From: Gnetum montanum
Taxonomy: Eukaryota > Streptophyta > Gnetopsida > Gnetales > Gnetaceae
Assembly: GCA_015680685.1 (NCBI GenBank)
Contig: MNCI01016148.1
Span: forward strand, 191,326-255,325
Reading direction: 5' to 3'
Length of the DNA stretch: 64,000 bases
Shown here: piece after piece, positions 1 to 12,272 of the stretch
Numbering within the stretch: the stretch's first letter is position 1
Layout: the number at the start of each line of letters is the position of its first letter
Position numbers and translations under genes: made by a program
Notes under the pieces: generated by a model
The model's database searches: none
Told to the model about the DNA's origin: nothing
The model's input: only the letters and a program-made list of their open reading frames with translations

Positions 1-432
1 ATAATGCTAAGATAAGGGAGTTTCAGCATCTAAGTCAGCAAGGAGTTTGGCATTGATGTTACGTGCAATGCAACTTGATTTAGTAAGTGATCCTTTAAGC
101 AAAATCATTGCTTCTTTCTACAAATTTCCTAATGATTTATATGAATCTATTACTCTAGAAATTTCAAAAGGTATGTTTTTGTGCAAATTCTAGGTTATTT
201 ACCTCATTCCTCAAGTTTTTTGAATCACTTAATTTGGTTTAGAAAGATCAAGGTTTAAATATTGTCCATGCTCATTATTTGTCAAACTCATTTTTGCTAG
301 TAGAATTTGTTGATTTAATGATGATTTCTAAGGCCCTTGATATCAATATTTTCAACCTTCAACATGCTTTATTGATTATTTGAAAGTGGACTTCTTCTTT
401 TAATCCAACATCTCCTAAATTTTGAAAGGTTT
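1..432 (+). other. Left flank with a possible host exon
   Basis: This stretch does not resemble either retrotransposon family in the window. Bases 11-170 are open on the plus strand for 53 codons and read as a plausible globular, helical sequence containing SLALMLRAMQLDLVSDPL. The open stretch stops at a good splice donor (AAAG|GTATGTTTTTG at 170/171), followed by T-rich, stop-filled sequence like a plant intron. Upstream the frame meets a stop at 8-10, next to weak acceptor-like AG dinucleotides. I do not recognise the protein. It may be an exon or exon relic of a host gene extending beyond the window, or chance. No promoter or further exon can be supported up to 432. Confidence 0.25.
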
Positions 433-1222
433 TGATGAGCAGTGGAGTAATCCAACACCCAACCATACAATATATGAGTGTTCATGCACTACCCAATCAA
501 ATTCTGTGTGCAAGGCAATGTAGTTATGCTAGTAATTGATTTAAGTTCATGATTGTTGTCTTCCCACGTGAGCTAGTAAAATCAATGTGTATGGTTTAAC
601 TCACAGTGAGGTGTACGATGTGTTGATGTTATAGGATCATATTACTCCTAGTGAACATAAGGTAAATGAAGTGGTTTTTAAATCTAAGTAACAGTAAATG
701 AAGTAAGCAATAATATTACTAGGTTACCAAACGATCACACTTAATGCTCAAAATTCATCATATCCATTTTGCTTAACAACAGTAATAGTAAAGTGCATAG
801 AAAGTAACAGTAACTAGGGAAACAACAGATGTTATACTAAGTCAAAACAATAAACATTAGTTTAAGTAAACAGTAAAGAAATCTAAGTGATGCTGCAATG
901 ATGCAAAGTAATCTCAATCTTTATTTTCAGTCATGAAACATGTCCAAGTACATTCCACTCGAATAAAGACTTTGTTCAATCACTTAACATCACACTACGG
1001 GCATACATTACAAAGTGCTAAGTGCTAAAATCAAGAAAACAAACTAACAGAATGTCACTAAGGTTGGAATGAAATTGTTACTAGACCATGTGCCTAAGTG
1101 TCGTATTTATAGGCTTGCACGTGTCCGTGATATTGGATATTCAACATCGTAGCTTGTGCCTCGATATCAAGGATTTGATATCATGACTTTGATATTGTAG
1201 CCTACAAAAATGCAACTTATCA
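433..1222 (-). repeat. 3' LTR of minus-strand Athila-like copy (element E)
   Basis: It starts TGATGAGCAGTG and ends in ...TTATCA, matching the complete LTRs at 32911-33732 and 50260-51120 along its whole length. It shares the block with TCTTTATT, GTCCAAGTA and the 'actacgggcat' region seen in reverse in all minus copies. At 790 bp it is slightly shorter than its relatives. The decayed polypurine tract (TATCCTCACAACTGA, the complement of the CATGGGGGTA type) follows from 1223, which fixes the orientation. No partner LTR is found in the window because the copy is broken by later insertions. Confidence 0.8.
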
Positions 1223-1426
1223 TATCCTCACAACTGACTAAAAACTTGTCCTTAAGTTAAAAGAGAATGAGGATAGAGTTCCTTACAAAATTGGGATGTA
1301 GATTTACATAACATTGACTACTATGTACATGACTCTTAAATGCCACAATGGTGTTTACAAGAATGACACAAAACATTACATGACAACTTTAACAAAAACA
1401 AACTTTTGATGAAGCTTAATGTAGCC

Positions 1427-1908
1427 TTATGTAGTTCCAAGTGGCGATGGCTCCTCCATTGATCACTTCCCCTTATCATCAAGCTTCTGGAATCTATACT
1501 AGTTTAAGAGTGCCTAAAGTTTCTCCTTTTCCATTTGTGGGTCATGCACTATCCATGCTGATGAACCAATGTTTGATGGAATTGGCACATTCCATGGCCA
1601 CAATAGCTGTAGAAACATCTGATTTTCCTTGGCATACTAGGTTACGAACTGCCTCCTTTTCTCTTTGAACACTCTGGCCTTCTCTCGTAATTCATGATAA
1701 TCTATTAATCTTCTGACTAGATTTGCTACTACATCCTTCTGTCCTTGGTAGCCAACCTTCACTACTTCCAGTTTAGAGTTTACCACTTAGAGTTTCTGCA
1801 AAGCATCTTTTTAATCTACAAACTCCTTTTCATACAAGGCATAGGTGACTACTACTTGCTATTTTAATTCATTCCTGGGCTTGCCTGCTATTAACATGGC
1901 TAAGTTAG
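1427..1908 (-). pseudogene. ORF2 C-terminal part of element E, split by a later insertion
   Basis: On the minus strand this matches the last about 160 codons of ORF2 in the copies ending at 33907 and 51310, including the conserved tail E-E-P and the stop next to the polypurine side. Several frameshifts and stops break it. The reading is cut at 1908 in a stretch equivalent to ...NLAML in sister copies and resumes at 11140-11211 after the 9.2-kb element A. This proves that E was in place before A inserted. The predicted product is the C-terminal coiled-coil part of the env-position protein described at 33907-36613. It is not functional. Confidence 0.75.
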
Positions 1909-2778
1909 TGATGAGTCATCATTGTGTCAACCCTGATATCAAATACCCGATATCAGAGCCCAAGAAAGGATGTCAAATATCTGATATTTCCTCTCCTGTG
2001 CTAGCATATAAATACAACACTTGGGTGCACTGTTGAGAGATAGAGAAAATAGTTTAGTTTCAGTTTTTAGTTAGCTTCTTCATAGATTATTAATTTTCAA
2101 TCCTATAATTTTCTAGTGCATGCCTACATGTGATGTTTGTAATTGTATGACACCTTTGTTTGAGTGTGACATACTTGGACATGTTACATGACTAGAAATA
2201 AAGATCGAGATTACTTCCATCATTACAGCATTCACTTAGATTTATTATTGCTTTAATTATTTAATTGTTTAATTATTTACTGTTTCCTTTAGTTAATGTT
2301 TCCATTTATTGCTATTTGCTATTCCTATCATTAAGCTGAGTGAGTATGACTTAATCATGAGCACTTAAGTGTAAGTACTTGGTAATCTAGTAGTGTATCG
2401 TTTGGCACACCCAGTGACGTACACTTGGCAATCACAGTGGTAGTTATATGAAGTCCAAGGCATGTACAAATGATTGGGGATGGATACTCATCACACGTAG
2501 GCTATTTTAGATCTTATTTTCCATTGTTCATTAGTTTAATTAATTTATCTCTTTATCATCATTAGGAGCAACATAGGATTAGACAACATCATATGCCTCA
2601 CTTTGGACTAAACCATATGTGACAAAGTTACCACTAGTTCAAGTGGGAAGATAGTGAACTACAATCAAAGCATAATAATTTAGATGCACAGCTAGTACCA
2701 TCCACAAAATTCAATCAAATCATGTGTGAATGCTTGTGATTCATATGGTTGGGTGTAGGGATACCTTACCGCTCATCA
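1909..2778 (+). repeat. 5' LTR of element A
   Basis: The LTR runs from TGATGAGTCATC to ...GCTCATCA, with short inverted ends. Its partner is 10271-11139. In the first 97 aligned bases I count 18 differences, 16 of them transitions, so the insertion is old. U3 is very short: a cluster of GATATC/GATATT words and then TATAAATA lie within the first 110 bases, so most of the LTR is R-U5. Confidence 0.88.
1930..2014 (+). promoter_or_regulatory. LTR promoter: GATATC cluster plus TATA box
   Basis: Several copies of GATATC or one-base variants (CTGATATCA, CCGATATCA, CTGATATTT) lie just upstream of TATAAATA at 2007-2014. The same layout is kept in the LTRs at 10271, 48169 and, on the minus strand, 32911 and 50260. 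This indicates a conserved core promoter with a palindromic upstream motif. Confidence 0.65.
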
Positions 2779-2779
2779 T

Positions 2780-2797
2780 TTGTACTATTGTAGGGGA
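2780..2797 (+). other. Primer-binding site, tRNA-Asp type, decayed
   Basis: Located one base after the LTR. It aligns with TGGCGCCGTTGCCGGGGA, the complement of the plant tRNA-Asp 3' end, and mismatches are mainly C-to-T or G-to-A. The intact version of the same site is at 49038-49055. Confidence 0.6.
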
Positions 2798-2902
2798 TGA
2801 TGCTAATTATCTAGATAGTTATATCATACATGATCCTTATAAAGGTATTAACAATATATCCTTTAGAAAATATTAAATCACACACACCATAAGCCAACAA
2901 CA

Positions 2903-5398
2903 ATGTCTCTTTCATAAGGAAGCAATAATGCACTGTATAACGAAAACATTCATTGGAGAACTAATGAGATATATGGTGAGGAAAATTGGAGTGACCAATA
3001 TTATGCAGGGGTTTCTTATGTTCATGACTACCTTGACAACACTCAAAGACTACACTCACTTAAGGTAGATAACCTTGGAGGAGATGAAGTAAGTCCTAGA
3101 CCAGGGAAGGCCTCAAGGCCTAAGACCTCCTTGAAACCAAGAAACGATCAATCAAAGGATCCTAGAGAACATCATAGAAGCCATGGCAATCCTTCCAGTT
3201 CCTCATCTTCCTCTTCCCTTTCAACATCTAGTTCTAACGAAGATGAATGCAGGTATGAAGATAAAGATCCACTATAGGGTTGGAATAGAAACAAAAATCA
3301 AACCTACAAGAACACTCATGTTCATTGACATGAACATATACAAAATCGTCATAATCAATTGAATAAAAATTTTGTCACAACCTGTCTGATGATGATGAAC
3401 CCTTGTTGACCACTAAGAGCCTAATGTAGATCACAGAGGTAATTAAGATATCTCACAAACATTGCAAAGAGAGTCACCTACCTAGGCTTGATATGAATAA
3501 TATTCCTAAATTTGTAGGAGGCTATGACTCAGATCCGCAACATAATTTACAAGCCTTCCATGATGCTTGTGCTTTCTACAACATTGAAAGTGGATGGAAA
3601 AAGCTTAATCTCTTTCCTAGGACACTGATTGGTAGAGCCAAAGTGTGGTATAGATCATTAAAACCAAATTCAATTTGACAATGGTCCACAATGCTAGAAT
3701 TCTTCAACAAGAAATACCAAACCTATGCGAGGGTGTTCAACTTGAGGAGACAAATCCAAGGAGGGAAGCAAGAACAACATGAACCCTTGGACATGGCCTT
3801 GGATAGATATTATTTCCTATTAAATAGATGCCTAGGCCATGGTTTCTCTAAGGAAAGACAACTCTTCCACATCATAGATGGGCTTCATAATCAAACAAGG
3901 GAGACCCTTGGGATGTATGCTCTAGGTCAATTATATGAGCTACAAACCCATCAGATTCGAGAGCTAATTGAGCATGTAGCAAAAGAAGAAGGAGAGATAT
4001 GTAACTGGGAGAACGTTGAGAAATATCAGTGGGACCCAACTCTTCAATAGAAGGAGGTTCATATTTATGGTAATGAGAAAGAAACTGCTCTCGATAAGGT
4101 GATCTTGCAACAAACCTTGCCAATACAAAAGTCTATTGATGAACTTGAAGCAAAGTTTAATAGGATGTCAAAATGGATATATGAAAATGTTACAACTCTC
4201 ATTGAGACGGTTGAGAAGAAGATCATGCAACACAAACCATGTGACCACAATAAACAAAGGATACAAAACCAAGAAATAGCTAGGAACACTTTTTGGCAAA
4301 TAGGAAAAATAGCTAAAGGAAGTGAGGCTATAGACTCAACCACAGACGAAGATAATGGATGTGACATCTGCATATATGACCATCCAAAGGGCCATTGCCC
4401 AATCTTGTTGCATCTACATGAGTATTGGGTAGGTGCCTTAAATCCAAATTTTGTACAAAAGCACATGCCCAAGAGATTTCCTCTTCTACAATGTAATTAT
4501 AGATGATCCCATAACCAATTGTACTATCCTAGGGGGACTTATTACCAGCCTCAACACTATCATCAACTACAGTGGCAACAACCACAGTCATGGGGAAGGC
4601 CACCACCAAATTAGCCCTATCCTTTCTATCCACCAAAACCACATGGATATTATGTTCAACACTTTGTTTCTCTAACTAGTTATACGTCCTCTACTTCAAA
4701 TTGCCACTATCTCTCCTGAGTACCATCAACCCATGACATCCCCGAAGGGATCAACACCTTGTGCCTCTTACCATCCATCCTACCCTTGATATTCTCATAC
4801 TTCACCTCATCACACACCATCACTAGTGAGACAGGAAGGTTCAACATCACAACATCAACAAACAAATACCACTTGCGAATGTGCATAGACATGTTGATAT
4901 CGGTAGGTTCCCATCGCAAACTCGGAAACATCCTTTCTTTAAGGGTGGCCATAGACGAAAGAAAAACACTCATGAATCGACCACATCATCCAAACCAACA
5001 CACTCAAACTTAGTGCAATGCCTCCCTTTTCACCACTACTATCCTTTGATCCTACACAAGGACCACCATCCATTGTTACTCCAATTCCAAACCCAAGCAA
5101 TGAATCTACAAACATGGGAAGACTGACAAATCCCTGCATACCATATCATAATCAAGGGTGCAATCATGGGCCAAACATTTGTAATGTTAACACATCTCAT
5201 ACCCTGATCCACCATACATTTAACAATCAAGTATGTGATCAAAAATTTGTCTACCCAGCCACCACAACACCAACAGACACCCAGTGGCTAGGGAATGAAC
5301 GATTACCAATGTTTCATACATGCATGGATCCTATCTATCCACTTATTAATCCTTGTCATGGCCAAATGTTTAGTCGTGGGGGTCACCCCCCATTCTAA
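2903..5398 (+). pseudogene. gag: gag of element A (Athila-like capsid/nucleocapsid), broken
   Basis: Gag would form the cytoplasmic virus-like particle that packages element RNA. The start at 2903 (MSLS) matches the start in the minus copy at 59481. A serine-rich, acidic N-terminal region (3180-3280) is followed by MNNIPKF-GGYD (3493), then the retrotransposon-gag core with KVWYRSLKPNSI and an EPLDMALDRYY helix region (3610-3960). A zinc-knuckle-like C-x2-C-x3-H-x4-C (CDICIYDHPKGHC) lies near 4360-4400. The C-terminal third is proline-, histidine- and glutamine-rich and ends in GGHPPF-stop, as in the sister copies. Stops (for example after MSLS and at 3676-3678) and frameshifts disable it. 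The core matches the Athila gag pattern. The knuckle has one residue fewer between the second Cys and the His than the usual retroviral CCHC. Confidence 0.8.
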
Positions 5399-7385
5399 TC
5401 TTCAGGATTCATAAGTGTTTTCCATCTTTTTGTTTTACAATTTTTTATCATTTTCTTATTTCTTGATATAATTTTTCCTATTCCTTCCAAATTTTTCTAT
5501 TTGTTGTTTTCATTTTCTTTGTTATGTAATCTTAATTATGAATAAAACAATCATGTAGCCCATTGAGATGAGGTTTTCTCTATGTTGTCAAGTCATAAGG
5601 GACTGATTATTCGGACAGTGAGACCACGTCATCCATCCACTTATCCCATTAATAAGAGGTTCTTACCCTGGTCATAATGATATTCTTTTCATCATCCAAC
5701 CTAAAAATAAATTCATAATCAATTTATGTGGGTAGAAGAGTGCAGAACCAAGGAAAAATGTAAAGGGTGTGACATCAAGGGGATTTGTGGATTCTCTTTG
5801 GCCACTTCTATATGTTCTATCATGTTGCTAAGGTTGTAATTATATCCTTGTAGATCTAATGATAAATGGGAGTAAGAGTACCATAAAAAGGTACTAAATA
5901 ATTTTTGTGGGATCCACTAGAATGTACTCATGCCTGAAGATTGGCAGCTTCTCAGAACTTCCATAAAAAAAACATGTAATTCATATGTGTGCCATAAATA
6001 AGCTCCTCCCTTGGACAAAATGACAAATGATATTACTCTTTGAAACTATGATAGTTTTATGGTTGTCAACCGAAGTGATGAGACAATGTGATGTCACTAA
6101 CTTATGGTTTGGACTTGGTTTAAATCTTGGAAAAAAGGGCTCATGATTATTTAATCATTAATAACACACAAGGATTCATTATGCCTTTGGTAAGACACCT
6201 CATGTCATAATTTCTGCAATCCTTTTTATAGTCCATCTCATCTTGCTGTCCATTTGATCCTAACTTGTGGTTTTGTGTAACATAGAGTAATTATCTCAAA
6301 TTGGTGGTTTTTACATGTGTGTTTTGTTGCATAGGTATGTGTTGCGTTCAACCCCTTTAGTGCCTACAGACATTTCTAGGTGTGGTTATACAAGGGCATC
6401 ATAGGTTGGAGCCTACTTTTGGGAGAACCCACTTGTGTAACTTTTGTGACTTATAATTCTTTGACCCAACTACATCATTCTTTACCTTCCAAGCACTTAA
6501 TTGTTAAATTTTGTCCTTTCCCTTATCATGTAATTGATCTGTTCCACAACATCAATTTCATGCCATTTTTCTTGCACCTTCCATAGCTTTTTTAACGTTG
6601 ACGACTCCACCTTCTAATGCTTTTGGTGCCTAAAACTAATTTTCTACTTACCTAGACCTATGGACCTAACCTAAAACCTTCCCACCAATCATAGAGCTTC
6701 ATTTCTCATGCTCAATGCTCTCATTAGAGGCACATCCATGGACCCCAATATTGAGTACCCAATATTGGGTGGGATGCAATGTTGGATACCTGATATTGGA
6801 TCACACAAAACCTATATATATGATCCCCATGGTGCCCAAACTTCATTCTCATCATTTGCAACTAGGGGAGTTTTTCCAATTTTCTTTTGTGACTCAGAGC
6901 TCTATGCAACCCACTTTTTCTTGCAATATTTGGCTCTCCATTGCTCTAATTTCTATGCCATTTGTACCTATCTGAACTCAGAGTGTTCAAGTTAGTCATT
7001 TGGTGGGGGGAGGGGGGGTACTTGCATAAGAAAATTGCACCAATTTGCCAAAATTTGCTATTTCCCGAAGGATATTATAAGGGTACGAGTGTTAAAAACC
7101 TTATGTGTTACAATGAACAATCAATCGCATTAATGCTAGAAACCTTAATTTCTCCATCCGAGGGACCATAACCATCATTATAAGCCATATATAAGGAAAA
7201 CGGAACCAACTTTGCAAGGTCATGCAAGGGGATAGACACTTTTTGGGCATTTTTCTAAAATTTTTTCTAACTCTACAATCATATAAACTAAAGAACCTAA
7301 GGAAACTAAGGTAACAAGTAAGGTATACACTTGTTGATTATAAAGAACACAACCTTAGTAACATCTAATCTTTGATTGATTGTAG
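5399..7385 (+). other. Noncoding spacer of element A between gag and ORF2
   Basis: No pol motif is visible in any frame. The spacer is conserved at base level with the minus copies (39531-40908 and 54187-57100). One example is the block around 6380-6450 (GGTTATACAAGGGCATCATA), which reappears in reverse near 55000 and 56000. Similarity includes many indels, so I treat short ORFs here as chance. An internal promoter-like block lies at 6740-6825, and a T-rich region precedes ORF2. Confidence 0.7.
6740..6825 (+). promoter_or_regulatory. Internal promoter-like block ahead of ORF2
   Basis: Two copies of CCCAATATTG, then CTGATATTGGA, stand just upstream of CCTATATATATG (TATA at 6812-6820), some 570 bases before the ORF2 start. 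The layout copies the LTR promoter (repeated GATATY words and then TATA). The equivalent site in the minus copies is at 39425-39530 and, twice, near 54620-54700 and 55640-55710. It probably drives a separate ORF2 transcript; this is inference from position and motif. Confidence 0.5.
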
Positions 7386-10085
7386 ATGACCCCAAAAAGA
7401 GGAGCACAAGGAGAACCTTCACAATGAACCACCATATGCCCACTAGATGGTTGAGGCCAGCAAGGTAAGCAGGCAGAGCATAAGGAGTAAGAAGCCCAAT
7501 CCTTCAACATCCATCAAGAGGCTCCTATTATTGGGCAGTTGGTCCAGGGAGATGTTGTAGAACCCCAAGCTCTTGTGGAAGGATAATGTCTCACATTATC
7601 CATGGAATGCCTTGAAGCAATTTAAGAAAAATCCATGTTGACCACAGTGATCATAGAGATGAACTTCGACCCATTTATGGAGTTTGCTCTAGAAGTAGTT
7701 TAGACATAACTTTAGATGTTACGTTTGTGGCCTATTCTTTTAGACAACAGTGAGTGGTACCTTGGTGAAACATATTAGTTCTAGCACAACAAAGACGAAG
7801 GCACCACTATCAACATCTATGGAGTCAATGTCTCATTCTTGGTTAAAGCGATCTCAGAAGCTTTGAATTTGCCAAATGAAGGGGCTAAGTTAGCCTATTT
7901 GTCTACAAGATCTAACCCTGATACTAGAAAGCTATGGTTGAGGTAGGCATATGGCAAGGATGACAAAACATACAATGAATTAACTCTAGAAGATAGGACA
8001 TACTTTAAGATAGGCATGTATCATCTCTTCTCAACCAAAGGGCTTAACAAAATTTCAACCTATGCGGCCAAGGGAAGTGTCATCCTAATGGAAAAATATG
8101 CAGCTAACCTTCCCCAATTATATTGCATAGAGATTCAAAGCTAGTTCAAGGAGAAAAAGGTAAGGAAGCCAATACTTTCATTTCCTTACCTAATCCAAAA
8201 ATTATGCAAATGTGCTAGAATCCTGGGGTACATAGACGATGTTCCTAGGAAGGCTCAAAATGCTTCCTTTGTTGAACTCCTCAAACCTACAGCACCAAGA
8301 AAAGATGTTGGTGAGAAGCAAGAATTAGAAAAGGAAGCAAAAGTGGAAAAAGAAGCAAAATAGGGGCTTGAATAATGCCATGAAACACAAGCTCCACCAT
8401 CGCTACCACAAGATTCTAGGCTAGTAATAAGCCATTTGTAGAAAATTTCTAAAACAACAAGTTAGGGAAGTAGAGAGGAATCTAGCCTCTTTAGAGTAAT
8501 TGATGACTCCATGTAGCTCACTGTCTCAGTAGACCCCATAAAAGGGTAGATCTCACTACAATTAGGAGAAGAATCCTAGTGGTCTAGACAAATCTCTAGT
8601 AATGTCACATCCTTCAAAGTGATGCTTGAAATGGGAGAAGGTGCCATAGTAGTGGTAATGTAGCATCATGATGTGGTAGGCGTAGTAGAAGTAATAACAT
8701 ATCACATCAAGGAATCATTCAATGTACCTATTGTGTCCCTAGTTGATCTAACTGGGACCAAAGATGCACAAATGCTCGTAGGGACTTAGATGACTCCTGC
8801 TACACATGAGGATGTGTTAGACTGATTGCTATAGATAGGACAAGTGATGACCACCTTGTTCGACATCCCCAATGATGTCACTACAGTCCAATTAGATCTC
8901 ATCACCACCAAGGGAGAGTTGGTCATGGCTAAAGTAAGGGTGGAACACATGGAAGTGAAGGTGCAATGTTTACAACAAGAGCTAGCCACCCTGAGAGCTA
9001 AATGATGAGATCCTACTTGATCTATTATGCCTAACTAGCTAGAGTAATTTAGAATAGAGTAGTTGATCAAGCTGACTGAGGAGAACAAAGTGGTGGAGCA
9101 AGAAAAGGAGAAGGCAATTTGAAATGCCTCTATTGCAGAAGTGTAGACTTATTCTCATAAAAAGGCATTGATCATCATGTAGGAAGAAAATAAATAGCTT
9201 ATAGTAGAATGTTCTCGAAGAAAGTGTCCATCAATTAAGAGAACAATTGATGAGGGTCAACTAGGATATCAACAAACTAGCCTAAGAAAATAGAACCCTC
9301 TCAATGGAGGAGGTTTGTGCCATATGATAAAAGTCCATAATTAAAATAAGCGCATGGTAGAATGAGGCCAAGAAACATGAGAAGTTGAAAGAACACTTTT
9401 GTGACCAGGTAGCATGTACAAGCAAATCAATGAAAAAGAAATCTAGATGGCCAAAGGTTGCATTAGGTCTGTGTCAACACAAAATCCTAAGTGGTAGCCA
9501 ATTTTAGATAGCTATGCACTGGTCCACCAAGTAGAGGTGAAAAATAAAGACCTATAGATCAAAGACTTGAAAGAATATATGGCATTAGCTAACCTCAGAT
9601 ATGCCAACCTTGCCATGTTAACAACAGGTTGGCCTAGAAGCAAGTTGGAAAAATAGGTAGCGACCACCTATGCCCTATATGAGAAAGAGTTTGTGGACAA
9701 AAAAGTTGCTTTGCAGAAACTTCACATAGTAAACTTAGAACTTGAAGTGGTTAAAACCCACTACCATGGACAAAAGGATGTCACTTTAGACCTGGCCAAA
9801 AGACTCATAGATTATCATGAATTCAAAGAAAAGGCTAAGGCATTCAAATAAGAGTGATGGTAGTTTGTAGCCTGGTATGTAAAGCCCAACAAAATGTTTC
9901 TGTAGCTACCATACCCTTAGGATGTACTGATGCTAGCACACATTGGTTTAGCAACCTAGATGGTACATGATCCAAGGATTGAAGAAGAGAAGTTGTAGGC
10001 ACTCATCAACCACTATCAATTTTAAAAGCCTAGTGACAAAGGAAAGCAATTGATGGAGGAGTCACCACCTCTGGGAACTACATGA
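7386..10085 (+). pseudogene. ORF2 of element A (env-position protein), broken
   Basis: The alignable span is exactly 900 codons, from ATG at 7386 (MTPK; MAPK in sisters) to TGA at 10083, with more than 20 in-frame stops or shifts. It matches the better-preserved copy at 33907-36613 throughout: an N-terminal basic region, a central domain with FKIGMYHLFSTKGL near 8010 and LSFPYLIQKLCKCARI near 8180, an acidic linker, and a long C-terminal coiled coil of Glu/Lys/Leu-rich helices (about 8900-9850). The central domain is like the plant transposon-associated family whose hallmark is a (F/L)P-x-LI-x-x-LC-x-x-A motif, known from Athila-type elements. Function is unknown. A typical envelope glycoprotein is unlikely: I see no signal peptide or transmembrane anchor. 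Confidence 0.7.
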
Positions 10086-10261
10086 GCTTCCCAGTTTTAT
10101 CTTGTAATGTTGTGTCTACATTTTTGTAAAACACCACTGTGGCATGTGAGGGTTCATTTGTTCATTTGTCTAAGTTAGTCAATAATTCCATACCTTTCCA
10201 ACATCTTGTAAAAAACTTGTTTCTCATTTTGTTTAACTTGAGGATGTGTTTTCATTTAGTC

Positions 10262-11139
10262 ATGGGGGTATGATGAGTCATCATTATGTTAGCCTTAATA
10301 CCAGATACTTGATATTAGAGCCCAAGAAATGATGTCAGATATTTGATATCGCCTCTTCCATGCTAGCCTATTAATACAACAATTGGATGCACACTTGAGA
10401 GATAGAGAATAGTTTAGTTTCAGCTTTTAGTTAGCTTCTTCGTAGATTGTTAATTTTCACTCTCGTTATTTTCCAGTGCATGTTCACAGTGTGATGTTTA
10501 TAATCGTATGACACTTTTGTTTGAGTGTGATGTACTTGGACTCATTACACGACTAGAAAAAAAGATTGAGATTACTTCCATCATTACAACATTCACTTAG
10601 ATTTATTATTGCTTTAATTATTTAATTGTTTAATTATTTACTATTTTTTAGTTAATGTTTCCATTTATTGCTATTTACTATTTCTATCATTAAGTGGAAT
10701 GAGTATGAGTTAATCATGAGTGCTTAAGTGTAAGTACTTGGTAATCTAGCAGTGCATCATTTGGCACACCTAGTAACGTATGCTTGGCAATCACAGTGGT
10801 AGTTATATGAAGTTCAAGGCATGTACGAATGATTGGGAACAGATACTCATCACATGTAGCCTAGTTTAGATCTTATTTTCCATTGTTCATTAGCTTAATT
10901 AATTTATCTCTTTATTTTCATTAAGAGTACTATAGGATTAGACAACATCATATGCCTCACTTTGGACTAAACCGTACGTGACAAAGTTACCACTAGTCCA
11001 AGTGGGAAGATAGCGAACTGCGATCAAGCCATAATGATTTAGATGCATAACTAGTTCCATCCACGAAATTTGACTGGATCATGTGTGAATGCTTGTGATT
11101 CATATGGTTGGTCGTAGGAGGGTACCTTGCCACTCATCA
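10262..11139 (+). repeat. Polypurine tract and 3' LTR of element A
   Basis: The plus-strand primer tract ATGGGGGTA (10262-10270) abuts the LTR, which runs 10271-11139 (TGATGAGTCATC to ...CACTCATCA). The same tract in reverse (TACCCCCA) flanks the minus LTRs at 12042, 33733 and 51121, confirming one family. The LTR includes the TATA region near 10370, now CTATTAATAC and probably inactive. Confidence 0.85.
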
Positions 11140-11211
11140 GTTTACATAACAAAGGTTAGCTAACCCATGTATTCTTTCAGATCTTCAATTTGTAGGTCTT
11201 TGTTTTTCACT
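11140..11211 (-). pseudogene. Continuation of element E ORF2 after the element A insertion
   Basis: On the minus strand this matches the ORF2 helix V-K-N-x-D-L-Q-I-x-D-L seen at 34400-34460. It picks up exactly where 1908 stops, once element A and one copy of its target duplication are removed. The match ends near 11211, where the truncated LTR of element F begins. Confidence 0.65.
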
Positions 11212-12041
11212 AGTGTTCACACATGATCTAGTTGAATTCTAAGGACTTTAGGTTTCGTTAGTGCACTAGTCTAGGAGGTGAAATTAATGTTACGATCATT
11301 GTCTTCCCAGCTACACTTGTGAAGTATAAGGGTGTTGTTAAGTATAACTGAGGCATATGATTTTTATCATTTTTATGCTTTAAGTCACATAAGGATAAAG
11401 AATAATGAATAAAATTATTTAATTACTAAATTAATCTAACTAGCTAACACTTAACTAATCCTAACATAAGCATCTATGCCCACTCACTGTACACATCTTG
11501 AACACATATAGTGCTATTGGGTTACCAAATGTTAAGTGTTATTGGGATTACCAAGCATTACACGTGTGCTCAAAGTGGTCATACTTATGTTTACTATTTA
11601 ATTTATCTTATTAAGCACTTTAATTACTTAAAACATTAAAATAATTTGCTCAAAATATTAAATGCTTAAAAAATAATTAATCTAGTCCAAGTGGTGCAAG
11701 GTTTGATTAGAAAGCGTGTCTTTATTATCACACACATTGAAGTGCTGAGGTACAATAGTGCTCGAATAAAGATCTATACACTCTTTGACTTCTACTAAGA
11801 ACACTTAGAAAATATTCTAACTTTCGAATGAGAAAATTGTAAGAGCTTTGCTACAACTATGAAATCTAATGTCATAGATGAGATAGAAGGCATACATTTA
11901 TAGGCAAAAATAAGGTGCCTTGTTGATAGGTACACATCAATGGGTCAAATCCTATGTTGATGAGATCACATCGATGAGATCCCATCAATGAGATCATGTC
12001 GACAACATCCTATTGACATGGCCAAACCATGTGACTCATCA
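11212..12041 (-). repeat. 3' LTR of minus element F, truncated
   Basis: Aligns with the minus LTRs at 32911 and 50260 from about base 55 of the LTR onward, ending ...GACTCATCA at 12041 next to TACCCCCACAATTGAATG, the reverse of the family polypurine tract. The first about 55 bases are missing at the junction with element E. It is strongly diverged, with an extra repeated phrase (ATTGGG-TTACCAA) near 11515-11555 and several ATGAGATC repeats near 11955-12000. Confidence 0.7.
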
Positions 12042-12272
12042 TACCCCCACAATTGAATGAAAACTCATCCTCAAGTTCTTTATAAAATTTGGGAAGGTAT
12101 CAGATTATTAACACACACAACAAATAGACAAACAACATGACAAAAACTAAGTGCCCAAGTGTATGGTTTTATAATGATTACAAAAATTTTGGTATTCAGG
12201 ATAACAAAATTGAAAACCAAGATAAAACTAACAAGCACAATTCCTCTATTGGTGTGAAGATGATGAAGAAAA

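Larger units (their letters stand above)
1909..11139 (+). mobile_element. Element A: pol-less Athila-like LTR retrotransposon, complete
   Basis: A full-length 9231-bp element bounded by LTRs of 870 and 869 bp. Five-base flanks GTTAG (1904-1908) and GTTTA (11140-11144) are a one-mismatch target-site duplication. Order: LTR, decayed tRNA-Asp primer site, gag, a 2-kb spacer with an internal TATA-bearing block, ORF2, polypurine tract, LTR. There is no protease, RT, RNase H or integrase between gag (ending 5398) and ORF2 (starting 7386); the spacer has no recognisable pol motif in any frame. It inserted into ORF2 of element E. Both protein genes carry stops, so the copy is dead. It would have needed pol in trans, presumably from relatives such as the copy at 48169. 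Confidence 0.85.

Noticed and set aside
4065-4472. Minus-strand 135-codon ORF in the gag of element A
   Set aside because: Exact shadow of the plus-strand gag frame that carries the zinc knuckle.
6962-7171. 69-codon plus ORF in the spacer of element A
   Set aside because: Frame not kept in the corresponding spacers of elements C and D.
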